Shown: one piece after another, positions 16,725 to 24,544 of the stretch
How positions within the stretch are numbered: position 1 is the first letter of the stretch
Layout: each line of letters opens with the position of its first letter
From: Thermoprotei archaeon
Lineage (GTDB): Archaea; Thermoproteota; Thermoprotei; QMSL01; B3-G16
Direction of reading: 5' to 3'
NCBI GenBank assembly: GCA_021162845.1
Contig: JAGGXX010000064.1
Coordinates: 1 to 35,912, forward strand
Length of the DNA: 35,912 nt
Program-made: the position numbers and the translations under genes
The notes under the pieces: generated by a model
Seen by the model: the letters and a program-made list of their open reading frames with translations, nothing else
Databases searched by the model: none
Told to the model about the DNA's origin: nothing

Positions 16725-17242
16725 CAGCACCCCTTGATCACCTTAATTATTTCGTCGACTATTTCCTCAGGGCTTCTGCCCCCGGCATCTACTATTATAT
16801 CCGCGGCCTTCAGATAGAGCGGTTCCCGCACTCTCAACAACTCCTTTATCTTAGAGAGCCTATCCTTGACGTTAAGAAGAGGCCTATTAGCCACCTTGCT
16901 CAGCCTTTTGTAGATCTCATCGGCGTTAACCCTTAAGTATATCACCACCCCTCCTTGTTTAAGGGCCTTTATGTTATCAGCCATAAGCACCACACCACCG
17001 CCACAAGCCACAACGCGTCCATTACCCTTGAGTACTTCCTTCACGACTTTGGACTCCACTAAACGGAAATAGCGCTCACCGTATTTGCTGAAGATCTGTC
17101 CTATGTCCATGCCCATTATCTCCTCGATTACTGAGTCAACATCGATGAACTCCCTTTTTAGTCTCCGAGCTAGGAGCTTACCGACGGTGCTTTTGCCTGC
17201 TCCCATGAACCCTATCAAGATGATGTTATCGAGCATTCCCAC
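16724..17242 (-). CDS. aroK: Shikimate kinase, bacterial P-loop type
   Basis: A 172-aa kinase that phosphorylates shikimate at the 3-hydroxyl with ATP. It belongs to the P-loop AroK/AroL family: Walker A GFMGAGKST at residues 11-19, FIDVDS with the Mg/shikimate Asp pair at 34 and 36, RYFRLVE (Arg60), CGGGVV (80-85), and the lid NRPLL (119-123) with a later RVREPLY. Most archaea use an unrelated GHMP-family shikimate kinase of about 280 aa, so a bacterial-type enzyme in an archaeal operon suggests gene replacement by transfer. The start may be GTG 17242 or ATG 17236. It overlaps aroE by 17 bp. Confidence 0.88.
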   Translation of the reverse strand: MGMLDNIILIGFMGAGKSTVGKLLARRLKREFIDVDSVIEEIMGMDIGQIFSKYGERYFRLVESKVVKEVLKGNGRVVACGGGVVLMADNIKALKQGGVVIYLRVNADEIYKRLSKVANRPLLNVKDRLSKIKELLRVREPLYLKAADIIVDAGGRSPEEIVDEIIKVIKGC

Positions 17243-18104
17243 CGCCTTTACCTCTCCTTAAGGCAGAATATGCCACTCTAAGCATGTGATTTACAGGCGG
17301 TTCTACGCCCGTCCATAACTTGAAGGCTAGAGCTGCTTGATGGGCGAGCATCCCAATACCATATACGGTCTTGGCCCCTCTTTTCTCGGCCTCTCTAAGA
17401 AGTCGAGTCTTTAAGGGATTGTAGACTACATCCATCACGATTAGATCCTTTCTTATAAGGCTAGGCGGTATCGGTATTTCGTCTATATTAGGATACATCC
17501 CCACTGGCGTGCAGTTTATCAGGACCTTGGAGTGACTTATAGCCTCTCGTAAGCTCTCCAGATTAAAAGGTAGCGCCTCTATTCTCCGCGAGAACAACTG
17601 CCTTAGTCTATTAGCGAGCTCCAGTCCCCTTTCAAGGGTCCTATTAATGATATACAGCGCGCTTGCGCCCCTTTTTAACATACCATAAGCCACAGCCCTT
17701 CCGGCTCCTCCAGCACCTAGGATAGTCACGACAGAGCCCCTGACCTCAAACCCTGAATCTTCAAGGGCGTTTAGAGCACCCTGGGCGTCCGTGTTATATC
17801 CCTTTAGCCTCCCCTTATGATTGACTACCGTGTTGACAGATCCTATTCCTATGGCTTCCTCGGAGATCTCATCCAGATATTCCATTATCGCGATTTTATG
17901 CGGTATCGTGACATTAAAGCCCATTACCCCGAGGCTTTTCAAGCCCCTAACCGCTTCGTTTAAAGCCTCTTTTTTAACCCTAAAGGCTAAATAGATATAA
18001 TTCAACTCCATTAAGCGGAAGGCCGCGTTATGTATCAAAGGCGATATCGAGTGCTCAACGGGATCGCCTATAAGGCATATTAAGCGAGTCGACGCGTCTA
18101 TCAC
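17226..18104 (-). CDS. aroE: Shikimate dehydrogenase
   Basis: This NADP-dependent enzyme reduces 3-dehydroshikimate to shikimate. Motifs in order are GDPVEHSISPLIHNAAF (residues ~13-29), FNVTIPHK with the catalytic Lys at 70, SVNTVVN (Asn91), YNTDAQG with Asp106, and the nucleotide-binding loop GAGGAGRAV (130-138). NCTPVGMYPN and YGIGMLAHQAALAFKLWTG close the protein, which has the usual length at 292 aa. The start is GTG, overlapping the aroD stop by one base (TAGTG). It lies between aroD and aroK in the operon. Confidence 0.92.
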   Translation of the reverse strand: MIDASTRLICLIGDPVEHSISPLIHNAAFRLMELNYIYLAFRVKKEALNEAVRGLKSLGVMGFNVTIPHKIAIMEYLDEISEEAIGIGSVNTVVNHKGRLKGYNTDAQGALNALEDSGFEVRGSVVTILGAGGAGRAVAYGMLKRGASALYIINRTLERGLELANRLRQLFSRRIEALPFNLESLREAISHSKVLINCTPVGMYPNIDEIPIPPSLIRKDLIVMDVVYNPLKTRLLREAEKRGAKTVYGIGMLAHQAALAFKLWTGVEPPVNHMLRVAYSALRRGKGGGNAR

Positions 18105-18754
18105 TAATAAACCCCCATAAGCTCGTAGATTCTCTTCATCTCTTCAAGTGTGAGCTGACCTGGAGCGGCTTTATACTGCTGACTAGTAGCCGCGTATGTC
18201 ATGAAGCCTCCGAGTAGGGGGGAAAGTAATCTGCTCACAATTCCTAAATCGCCCATACCAATAGCTATGCCGGGCGTCTCAAATTCCCTCAGAAGCTCCA
18301 ATAGCTTGATGTTATCTTCAACACGTCTAACCATGGTGGCTATCTTCCATACATCTGCGCCGGAGGCGATCATCCTGCGGACTAAATCCCTTAAGCGTTC
18401 AAGTGAAGGCGTATGACTCAATATGTGGTGGGAGATTATGCATTTCACGCCATTATCCTTAAGTTGTAACACTAATTCCTTCAGCCCTTTAGTTCTAAGT
18501 TCCAGATCGATCATGAAGGCGCCGAGTTCCACTGCCTTTAATAACTCCCTTACTCTTCTCTCTTCGCTTCCCGACCAGACCCCTCCCTCATCAACGCTCC
18601 TATTACAGGCTATCCATGCCTTCTTCACTTGCTCAATAACTTTTACCCATCTAGGGCCAAGTAGATCTATCCTTACCTCAACTAGATCGGCCTCATTAGC
18701 TTTTTCAACCTCTTCAGCCCTCGTTAATGACGCACAGATGATTACTCCCCTCAT
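18104..18754 (-). CDS. aroD: 3-dehydroquinate dehydratase, type I
   Basis: A 216-aa type I enzyme that dehydrates 3-dehydroquinate through a Schiff base. The motif LVEVRIDLLG (residues 24-33) holds the substrate-binding Glu and Arg. The IISHHILSHTPS stretch carries the catalytic His (about 109-110), and ADVWKIATMV has Lys137 as the Schiff-base residue. The C-terminal SQQYKAAPGQLTLEEM is typical. Slightly shorter than bacterial relatives (~250 aa), as is usual in archaea. It overlaps aroB by ATGA and aroE by 1 bp. Confidence 0.9.
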   Translation of the reverse strand: MRGVIICASLTRAEEVEKANEADLVEVRIDLLGPRWVKVIEQVKKAWIACNRSVDEGGVWSGSEERRVRELLKAVELGAFMIDLELRTKGLKELVLQLKDNGVKCIISHHILSHTPSLERLRDLVRRMIASGADVWKIATMVRRVEDNIKLLELLREFETPGIAIGMGDLGIVSRLLSPLLGGFMTYAATSQQYKAAPGQLTLEEMKRIYELMGVY

Positions 18755-19839
18755 ATCCTAAGCGCCCCTCTGATGACCTCTATCGGTACGTCATTCACGA
18801 AGATCCCCTCCCCTATATCCTTAGGTAGGGCCATGCATATCTCGCCATCGAGAGTCTTCTTATCGTGCCTCATCCGCTCTATAAGCTCCTCTAAGTTCAC
18901 GTCATCGCTTAATCTCACAGGAAGCCCTATCTCCTCCAGCACGTGGACTAGTTCCCTATAGACATGTTCCTTAGCTAGCCCCATCTTGACGGAAATCAAG
19001 GCTTCATAACACATACCTATGGAGACCGCTTCTCCATGTCTTAGCTTAGAATAATGATAGGCGGACTCTAGTGCATGGCCTACTGTATGACCGAAGTTAA
19101 GAAGAGCCCTTATGCCTCTCTCATCTCTCTCATCCTTTTCCACTATCCTAATCTTTATCCTACATGACCTCTCTATCGCGTATAGGAGCTCCCTATCCTT
19201 AAGAGATAGTATCTTCTCCCAATTCTCCTTAACGAAATGGAAGAAGTCCCCGTTAAGGATCGCGCCATATTTAACGATCTCGGCTAGTCCAGATCTCATA
19301 TCCCTCGTCGAAAGGCTCTTCAAGAATTTTATATCTATGAGCACCATTCTGGGCTGATAGAACGTACCTATCAGGTTCTTTCCTCGGGGGTGGTTAATGG
19401 CAACTTTCCCTCCTATAGCTGCATCAACCTGTGCTAACAATGTAGTTGGGACTTGGACGAGGTTTATACCACGCATGTATGTGGCAGCTACGAATCCGGC
19501 TACATCACCTATTGAACCACCGCCCAATGCGAGTATCACAGAGCTCCTATCGAATTCCCTATTGATGAGCTCTTCATACAATTGAACAGCTACATCTAAG
19601 CTCTTACATGCTTCGCCATCAGGTACCCTTAATACATACACGTCATATCCCATGCTGAGCAACGCGTCCTCGACACTATCACCGTGGAGATCCCATACGG
19701 TCCTGTTGGTTACGATAGCGCACTTCCCCCTGAGCCCTATGTCCCGCATTAGTCGTCCAATGCTTTCGCAAACTCCCTTTCCGATGTATATGGGGTATGA
19801 CGACTTCCCTATGTTAGCCCACATCTTCCTCAAATGCAT
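18751..19839 (-). CDS. aroB: 3-dehydroquinate synthase
   Basis: This NAD- and metal-dependent enzyme cyclises DAHP to 3-dehydroquinate. Signatures are [22 protein letters not shown] (residues ~103-124), [29 protein letters not shown] with a metal Glu, and the two metal-histidine stretches [10 protein letters not shown] and HGEAVSIGM. At 362 aa it is full length. Its presence, with DAHP synthase, means the classical route is used and not the aminodehydroquinate route of many euryarchaea. The start overlaps the aroG end by 10 bp. Confidence 0.93.
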   Translation of the reverse strand: MHLRKMWANIGKSSYPIYIGKGVCESIGRLMRDIGLRGKCAIVTNRTVWDLHGDSVEDALLSMGYDVYVLRVPDGEACKSLDVAVQLYEELINREFDRSSVILALGGGSIGDVAGFVAATYMRGINLVQVPTTLLAQVDAAIGGKVAINHPRGKNLIGTFYQPRMVLIDIKFLKSLSTRDMRSGLAEIVKYGAILNGDFFHFVKENWEKILSLKDRELLYAIERSCRIKIRIVEKDERDERGIRALLNFGHTVGHALESAYHYSKLRHGEAVSIGMCYEALISVKMGLAKEHVYRELVHVLEEIGLPVRLSDDVNLEELIERMRHDKKTLDGEICMALPKDIGEGIFVNDVPIEVIRGALRI

Positions 19840-20645
19840 CTTCCTACAGCCTCAGCGATCTTCCTTAATTCCTCCATCAATGGCTTGAACTCAGTTAAGC
19901 TCAGGGATTGTGCCCCATCACTTAATGCCCTTTCAGGATCCACGTGGACTTCTACCATGATACCATCAGCACCTGCCGCGATGGCGGCTTTAGCAGCGGG
20001 TATCACTAAGTCCCTTCTCCCAGTGGCGTGACTGGGGTCTGCTATTATCGGGAGGCAACTCATCGTTTTAACTAAGGGAATAGCCATCACGTCAAACGTA
20101 TTACGAGTAAGCTTTTCGAAGGTCCTAATCCCCCTCTCGCATAGAATTATCTCCCTATTACCTCCAAGCGCTATATACTCCGCCGCTAGGAGCCATTCCT
20201 CGATTGTCGCCCAGAGTCCCCTCTTGAGGAGAACTGGCTTATTTACCTTGCCTAATGCCTTAAGTAAGGCGAAGTTCTGCATATTCCTAGCTCCTACCTG
20301 CAGAACATCCGCATACCTTGAGACTAGCTTTACGTCCTTCGTGTCCATAACTTCCGTAACTACTGGGAGTCCAGTTTCCTCTCGGGCCAGAGCTAAGAGC
20401 CTTAGACCTTCCTCGCCAAGTCCCTGAAAGCTATATGGGGATGTTCTAGGCTTGAAAGCTCCCCCTCTCAGCATGTCAGCTCCCATCCGCCTAACGGCCC
20501 TAGCTATCTCGCATATCTGCTCCTCGCTCTCCACAGAGCAAGGGCCAGCTATGATCACGATTTTCTTGCCTCCTATTTCGACGTCGCCTACGTTGATTAT
20601 CATGCCTTCTTCGTTAGCTTTTCTAATAACCAAGCGAGCGTTCAT
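19830..20645 (-). CDS. aroG: DAHP synthase, type I beta (3-deoxy-7-phosphoheptulonate synthase)
   Basis: This enzyme condenses PEP with erythrose 4-phosphate, the first step of the pathway. The metal residues are visible as IAGPCSVES (Cys36), [17 protein letters not shown] and LSDGAQS. The [16 protein letters not shown] substrate motif lies near residue 60. It is the short I-beta form like those of Pyrococcus: the 271 residues hold only the catalytic barrel and no ferredoxin-like, ACT or chorismate mutase regulatory domain, so allosteric feedback through a fused domain is unlikely. Its ATG overlaps the tktC stop as ATGA, directly coupling it to the supplier of its substrate. Confidence 0.9.
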   Translation of the reverse strand: MNARLVIRKANEEGMIINVGDVEIGGKKIVIIAGPCSVESEEQICEIARAVRRMGADMLRGGAFKPRTSPYSFQGLGEEGLRLLALAREETGLPVVTEVMDTKDVKLVSRYADVLQVGARNMQNFALLKALGKVNKPVLLKRGLWATIEEWLLAAEYIALGGNREIILCERGIRTFEKLTRNTFDVMAIPLVKTMSCLPIIADPSHATGRRDLVIPAAKAAIAAGADGIMVEVHVDPERALSDGAQSLSLTEFKPLMEELRKIAEAVGRCI

Positions 20646-21559
20646 CTCCCCCTCACCACCTCCTCGACAGCCCTGACTATACTCATGCTCGTGAGGCCTA
20701 GTTTATCCCTGAGTTCCTTCAAGCTTCTGGATGATCTACCGAATACGTCGTCAATGCCAACCTTCCTCATGGGCACCGGATATTCCTCGCATATTATTTC
20801 AGCTACTGCACTTCCAAGGCCGCCTATTACACTATGTTCCTCAGCCGTTACCACAGCTCCAGTATGCCTCGCGTACTTTATTATAGTATGGTGATCGATC
20901 GGCTTTATCGTGTGAAGATCTATTACACTAACGTCAATGCCCTTAGCCTTTAATTCCTGAGCTGCTTTAAGCGCCTCAAAGACCATGCTGCCTACGGCTA
21001 TCACAGTTGCATCCGAGCCATCCTTAAGCACGTTGGCTATACCTAGTTTGAAATCGCATTCTTCATAGACTGCATGATCCTTGTCTCTTCCTATACGCAT
21101 GTAAGCTGGGGCAGGATATTTGATTATGCTCTCTAGAGCGCACTTAAGCTCTACAGCATCTGCTGGTACCACTACTACCATGTTGGGCAATACCCTCATC
21201 AAAGCTATGTCCTCAATGGACTGATGGGAGGCCCCGTCCCCATAATTTGAGATCCCGCTATGTGTGCCTATGATCTTCACGTCTAACCTAGCTCTAGCTA
21301 CAGTATTCCTTATTTGCTCCCAGGCACGTAGGAGGAAGATCGCATAAGCGCAAGCGATGACTACTTTGCCACATGATGCCAAACCAGCTGCTACACCTAT
21401 TAAATCCTGTTCGCTTATCCCGACGTTAACGAACCTCTCTGAATACCTCTCAGCGAATTCCTTAACCCTCGTGTGGCTTGCAGAGTCGGCATCTACTACG
21501 AAGAGTTCTTTATACTTATCTCCAAGCTCTATAAGAGCCTCTCCTAGCGCATCCCTCAT
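20642..21559 (-). CDS. tktC: Transketolase C-terminal subunit
   Basis: The pyrimidine-binding half of a split transketolase plus its C-terminal domain, about 305 aa. [19 protein letters not shown] carries the catalytic Glu that activates thiamine diphosphate, and [22 protein letters not shown] is the usual active-site stretch. [20 protein letters not shown] marks the C-terminal domain. With tktN it would move two-carbon units between sugar phosphates and make erythrose 4-phosphate for aroG. The frame has an ATG at 21574, but I chose 21559, which overlaps the tktN stop as ATGA, has a GGGGG stretch upstream and begins with the family's MRDALGEAL. Confidence 0.9.
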   Translation of the reverse strand: MRDALGEALIELGDKYKELFVVDADSASHTRVKEFAERYSERFVNVGISEQDLIGVAAGLASCGKVVIACAYAIFLLRAWEQIRNTVARARLDVKIIGTHSGISNYGDGASHQSIEDIALMRVLPNMVVVVPADAVELKCALESIIKYPAPAYMRIGRDKDHAVYEECDFKLGIANVLKDGSDATVIAVGSMVFEALKAAQELKAKGIDVSVIDLHTIKPIDHHTIIKYARHTGAVVTAEEHSVIGGLGSAVAEIICEEYPVPMRKVGIDDVFGRSSRSLKELRDKLGLTSMSIVRAVEEVVRGR

Positions 21560-22656
21560 AGGGCAAACCCCCATGCTTTAAGGGTTCTTCCGTCTATGGG
21601 CTTACTATGGTATTCGTTATTACCCTCGGCGGGAGGAAAGCCCCTCCCCTTAATAGTATGAGCAATTATCACGCATGGTCTTTGCCTGACCTTATCGGCC
21701 TCGTTCAAAGCCCAAAGTAACTCCCTAAAGTCATGTCCGTTTACCTCAAATACATACCATCCAAATGCCAACCACTTCAGCGAGAGCGGTTCTAATGGCT
21801 TGATCTCCTCCGTCCTTCCTTCTTGCTGGAACTCGTTTCTATCCACTATGGCTATTAAGTTGTCAAGTCCATATTTACTAGTGGTCATGGCCGCTTCCCA
21901 AACTTGTCCTTCATCTAACTCCCCATCTCCTAGGATAACGTAAACCTTAGCTGGAATGCGATCCCTCTTAAGGGCTAATGCCATGCCACAGGCTATGGAA
22001 AGACATTGTCCCAAGGATCCAGATACCATGTCTACGCCTGGGATTCCCATATCAGGATGTCCTTGAAGCGGGCTCTTCACATCCCTGAAAGTCATGAGGA
22101 CTTCCTTCTTGATGAAACCAGCTTCCGCTAGGGTAGCGTAAAGAGCTGGTGCAGCATGGCCCTTGCTAAGTAGCAATCTATCCCTGAAAGGCCACCATGG
22201 ATCCCTGATGTCATAACGCATCTTGGCGAAGTATAATGAGACTAAGATTTCCACAATAGACAGGGAAGCCCCCAAATGGCCCATCTCAGCTTCCAATATC
22301 ATCCTCAGTACATGCTTTCTTATCGCCTTTGCTTTCTCCTTAAGGAAAGTAATTAGTTCTCCATCAACTCTGATGTCCTTAACATCATCCTTAAGTAGCC
22401 CTAGCATGAAGTGACCTAACGGCGTCAATCTCACTATTCTCATTCCTTCCTCTTCCACAATTCTTATCAATCCAAGTTCGCGGAGTATCCTTGCATTAAG
22501 CTTCAATGTCGAGAGAGGTATGCCTTCCCTCCTTGAGAGGTTCCTTAAAAGACCTGTCAGGCTTATGTTACGCCCTCTTCCCACCTCAGAAAGTATTAGC
22601 AACTGATTCCCATTGAGGCATCTAGAAAGGGTTCGCTTCAATGTATCCTCGGTCAC
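21556..22656 (-). CDS. tktN: Transketolase N-terminal subunit with N-terminal winged helix
   Basis: The 366-aa product has two parts. Residues ~97-366 are the thiamine-diphosphate-binding half of transketolase: MGHLGASLSIVEIL, LLSKGHAAPALYATLAEAGF, GSLGQCLSIACGMALA, and the TPP motif GDGELDEGQVWEA (from 243) ending at Asn274. Residues ~10-90 are extra to the family and read as a winged helix-turn-helix: helices LNGNQLLILSEV and SLTGLLRNLSRRE, recognition-like STLKLNARILRELGLI, then a wing with EEEGMRIVRLTPLG. This suggests DNA binding, possibly autoregulation of the operon. The start is GTG 22656. It is the first gene of an 11-gene operon. An internal start giving only the enzyme is possible, but the frame is continuous. 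Confidence 0.85.
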   Translation of the reverse strand: MTEDTLKRTLSRCLNGNQLLILSEVGRGRNISLTGLLRNLSRREGIPLSTLKLNARILRELGLIRIVEEEGMRIVRLTPLGHFMLGLLKDDVKDIRVDGELITFLKEKAKAIRKHVLRMILEAEMGHLGASLSIVEILVSLYFAKMRYDIRDPWWPFRDRLLLSKGHAAPALYATLAEAGFIKKEVLMTFRDVKSPLQGHPDMGIPGVDMVSGSLGQCLSIACGMALALKRDRIPAKVYVILGDGELDEGQVWEAAMTTSKYGLDNLIAIVDRNEFQQEGRTEEIKPLEPLSLKWLAFGWYVFEVNGHDFRELLWALNEADKVRQRPCVIIAHTIKGRGFPPAEGNNEYHSKPIDGRTLKAWGFAL

Positions 22657-22685
22657 GTTACCTGAGATGAGTATTGGTGCTTCAT
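22653..22685 (-). CDS. Leader mini-ORF 2 (10 aa) upstream of tktN
   Basis: ATG at 22685 follows a strong ribosome-binding sequence (GGAGGAGGG). The ORF encodes MKHQYSSQVT and stops in a TGA that overlaps the GTG start of tktN as GTGA. It lies between the TATA box and the first gene of the aromatic operon. It has one Tyr and no Phe/Trp run, so a classical attenuator peptide is not evident. Translational coupling to tktN is an inference from the overlap and from the lack of another good ribosome site for tktN. Confidence 0.35.
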   Translation of the reverse strand: MKHQYSSQVT

Positions 22686-22699
22686 ACGCCCTCCTCCAT
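22682..22699 (-). CDS. Leader mini-ORF 1 (5 aa)
   Basis: ATG GAG GAG GGC GTA TGA encodes MEEGV and overlaps mini-ORF 2 as ATGA. Its ATG is about 23 bp after the centre of the TATA box, so it would lie at or beside the mRNA 5' end. Its codons double as the Shine-Dalgarno sequence of mini-ORF 2. It may be an accident of that purine-rich site. Confidence 0.2.
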   Translation of the reverse strand: MEEGV

Positions 22700-22716
22700 A
22701 GTGGTAAAGAGTTAAG

Positions 22717-22727
22717 CTTTATAAAGC
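22717..22727 (-). promoter_or_regulatory. TATA promoter of the tkt-aro operon
   Basis: The palindrome CTTTATAAAG at 22717-22726 is the only good TATA element upstream of tktN. Transcription would start near 22695-22699, leaving a leader of about 40 nt before the tktN GTG. I saw no comparable TATA inside the tightly overlapping operon, which supports a single polycistronic mRNA. No clear operator repeat was seen by eye beyond the TATA palindrome itself. Confidence 0.55.
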
Positions 22728-22848
22728 TGATGGGCAGGTCCAGCTGTCCCAGGTATTAATGGCACTCGGCTAGTCAAGCTAGCTCAAGCTCCTCATCCTA
22801 ATGCATATAAGCCATTTAAACTCTTAAGTTACTCAGAGGTTCTGTTAC

Positions 22849-23457
22849 ATGTCAGTCAGACGTTCAGGCCCTGGTGATAGATTAAAGGGAAAGAAAGTCG
22901 TCATATTAGTAGCTAACGAGTTTGAGGACATAGAGCTGCTCTATCCCTTCGTTAGGCTCAGTGAGGAAGGTGCTGAGATCATAATAGTGCCGGTAAGAGC
23001 AGGCCTCCATCCAAGGCCTGCTGTACCGAACAAACCGATTACGGGTAGATACGGGACGCCTATACCCCTTGAGGTTTTTAAAAAAGGAGAAAGATACGTC
23101 ACCAAGGAGTTAAGTGACATTAAGCCCGAAGACGTAGATGCCATAGTAATCCCAGGAGGCTATTCGCCGGATAGCTTAAGGATCATTCCGGAGGTGTTAG
23201 ACTTCATCAAAAGAGCGCATGAACAGGGGAAAATAGTGGCCGCTATATGCCATGGTCCTCAGGTGCTCATATCCGCTGGTTTGGTTAAAGGCAGGAGGGT
23301 GACGAGCTATAGAGCTGTAAAGGACGACCTCGTTAATGCTGGGGCTATATACATTGATGAGCCGGCGGTAAGAGATGGGAATATCATAACGGCAAGGGTT
23401 CCAGATGACCTTCCGGAGTTCTGTAGGTTGATAATAGAAGCCCTATCTAAGGGCTAA
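22849..23457 (+). CDS. DJ-1/PfpI family protein
   Basis: A 202-aa protein of the DJ-1/PfpI superfamily (class I glutamine amidotransferase-like fold), whose members include archaeal PfpI-type proteases and glyoxalase/deglycase-type stress proteins. The nucleophile elbow is AAICHGPQ (Cys near residue 130). An acidic residue comes early in NEFEDIELLYP, the conserved Glu that contacts the Cys, and IVIPGGYSPD forms the oxyanion region. There is an insertion of about 30 residues (GLHPRPAVPNKPITGRYGTP) compared with standard PfpI. It is divergent from the aromatic operon. AT-rich CATTTAAAC near 22812 may be its promoter. Confidence 0.8.
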   Translation: MSVRRSGPGDRLKGKKVVILVANEFEDIELLYPFVRLSEEGAEIIIVPVRAGLHPRPAVPNKPITGRYGTPIPLEVFKKGERYVTKELSDIKPEDVDAIVIPGGYSPDSLRIIPEVLDFIKRAHEQGKIVAAICHGPQVLISAGLVKGRRVTSYRAVKDDLVNAGAIYIDEPAVRDGNIITARVPDDLPEFCRLIIEALSKG

Positions 23458-23519
23458 TTGACCTTCGAGCCTCCCTAAGAGCCATATGTAAATCCTTCAT
23501 TTTTCATTCCTTCACATAC

Positions 23520-23927
23520 TTAGCAGTATGTATTAATCAACTTCCTCGCTCTTTCATAGACATATATCGCCATCTGAAGCGCTTCCCGTGCATCCTCTTT
23601 ATCATAAAGTTGATCTGGTGGCATCCCTGTCTCCTCATCCCTATACATGCTTGGCTCCCGTTCCCTCTTAAGCTTCCTCGAATATCGTGCCATAGACGAA
23701 ATGTCCTCTTGGAACCATTCTGGGAACCTTCTTGCCTCTCTCTTTAATATCGGTCCCACGTCATGCCATTTGGGTGGTTCTATTCCTACAAGTCTTAATG
23801 CTGCCTTCAGCAATAACTCGACTGCCTCTTGACATTACCTTATCATATACGGATAATTACCCCTCTCCAATGCCTCCTTCGCATGATGTAGTCTCTCCTC
23901 TGCTTGTCTCATATACGATCTCGCCAT
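23520..23927 (-). pseudogene. HEPN-domain protein interrupted by an in-frame stop
   Basis: Read from ATG (first base 23927), the frame gives 30 residues typical of a HEPN N-terminus (MARSYMRQAEERLHHAKEAL, then NYPYMIR) and then hits TAA at 23835-23837. The same frame continues with CQEAVELLLKAALRLVGIEPPKWHD and runs to 23520, ending YVYERARKLI, as in HEPN proteins paired with minimal nucleotidyltransferases. Leu or another hydrophobic residue is normal at the stop position, so a TTA to TAA change would explain it. Full length would be 135 codons, as expected. No RX4-6H RNase motif is obvious even in the full frame. The MNT gene lies 7 bp upstream. A start at 23813 would give only the C-terminal 97 residues. 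Confidence 0.7.
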
Positions 23928-23934
23928 AGCTATG

Positions 23935-24447
23935 TTATCCAATCTCTATCACCTCACCGAATCTGTAGTCCTTTTTAAGCACCCAGTACCAGCGCTTTCC
24001 CATCCTCTTCCTCTCAGCCCCCAGCTCCTTTAACCTCTTCCTCAACTTACTCAATATCCCTGCGAAGAAGTCGCCTCTATCGAAGAGTATCCTCGCGTCC
24101 TCGACCATATCAAGGTAAAGCGGCGTCATCCTCTTGGCCTCCTCTACGGTCTTTAATACGGGCGTGAACTCTATATGGTACCCCTCTGCCTCAAACCGTT
24201 GCATTAAAGGCTCCAGCTCATCCTCAACCTTCATGAAAAGCTCCTGCCTCCTGAACCTGCTCTTGGGTGCGCTCTTGAATATTATTAAGAGATCCACATC
24301 GATATCCTTCCTGGCTTCTCCTCTTGCCACGGAGCCATAAAGCACTACGGATATCAGGTTTTCGCCGAACCTCTGCTTTAACTTCTTCAATAACTCCCTT
24401 AGGATGATATCAAATGGATATTGCAATCCCTCATAGGTCCTCTTCAT
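23935..24447 (-). CDS. MNT-type nucleotidyltransferase
   Basis: A 170-aa minimal nucleotidyltransferase. The polymerase-beta-fold motif is visible as LYGSVARGEARKDIDVDLLI, with GS followed by the Asp-x-Asp metal pair, and a third acidic position is probable in YHIEFTPV. In MNT-HEPN modules the nucleotidyltransferase modifies the HEPN partner with AMP and so blocks its toxicity. Here the partner follows after 7 bp but carries a nonsense codon. The C-terminal 40 residues are helical and basic. ATG 24447 directly follows a TAG that ends a short upstream frame; AAGGAGAAGG is the ribosome site. Confidence 0.8.
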   Translation of the reverse strand: MKRTYEGLQYPFDIILRELLKKLKQRFGENLISVVLYGSVARGEARKDIDVDLLIIFKSAPKSRFRRQELFMKVEDELEPLMQRFEAEGYHIEFTPVLKTVEEAKRMTPLYLDMVEDARILFDRGDFFAGILSKLRKRLKELGAERKRMGKRWYWVLKKDYRFGEVIEIG

Positions 24448-24544
24448 CTATCCCTTCTCCTTAGGTAATTTTCGTACATGGATCCTTTTAGCTGCTTCCA
24501 TCATTAGAATAATCTCATATCCGATCTGAGTTAATGAGCGAGCA

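Noticed and set aside
24448-24504. 18-codon frame directly before the MNT gene (ATGATGGAA...TAG, next to the ATG)
   Set aside because: It contains the MNT ribosome site and adjoins the start, but it has no repeat, family or regulatory pattern to support a peptide.
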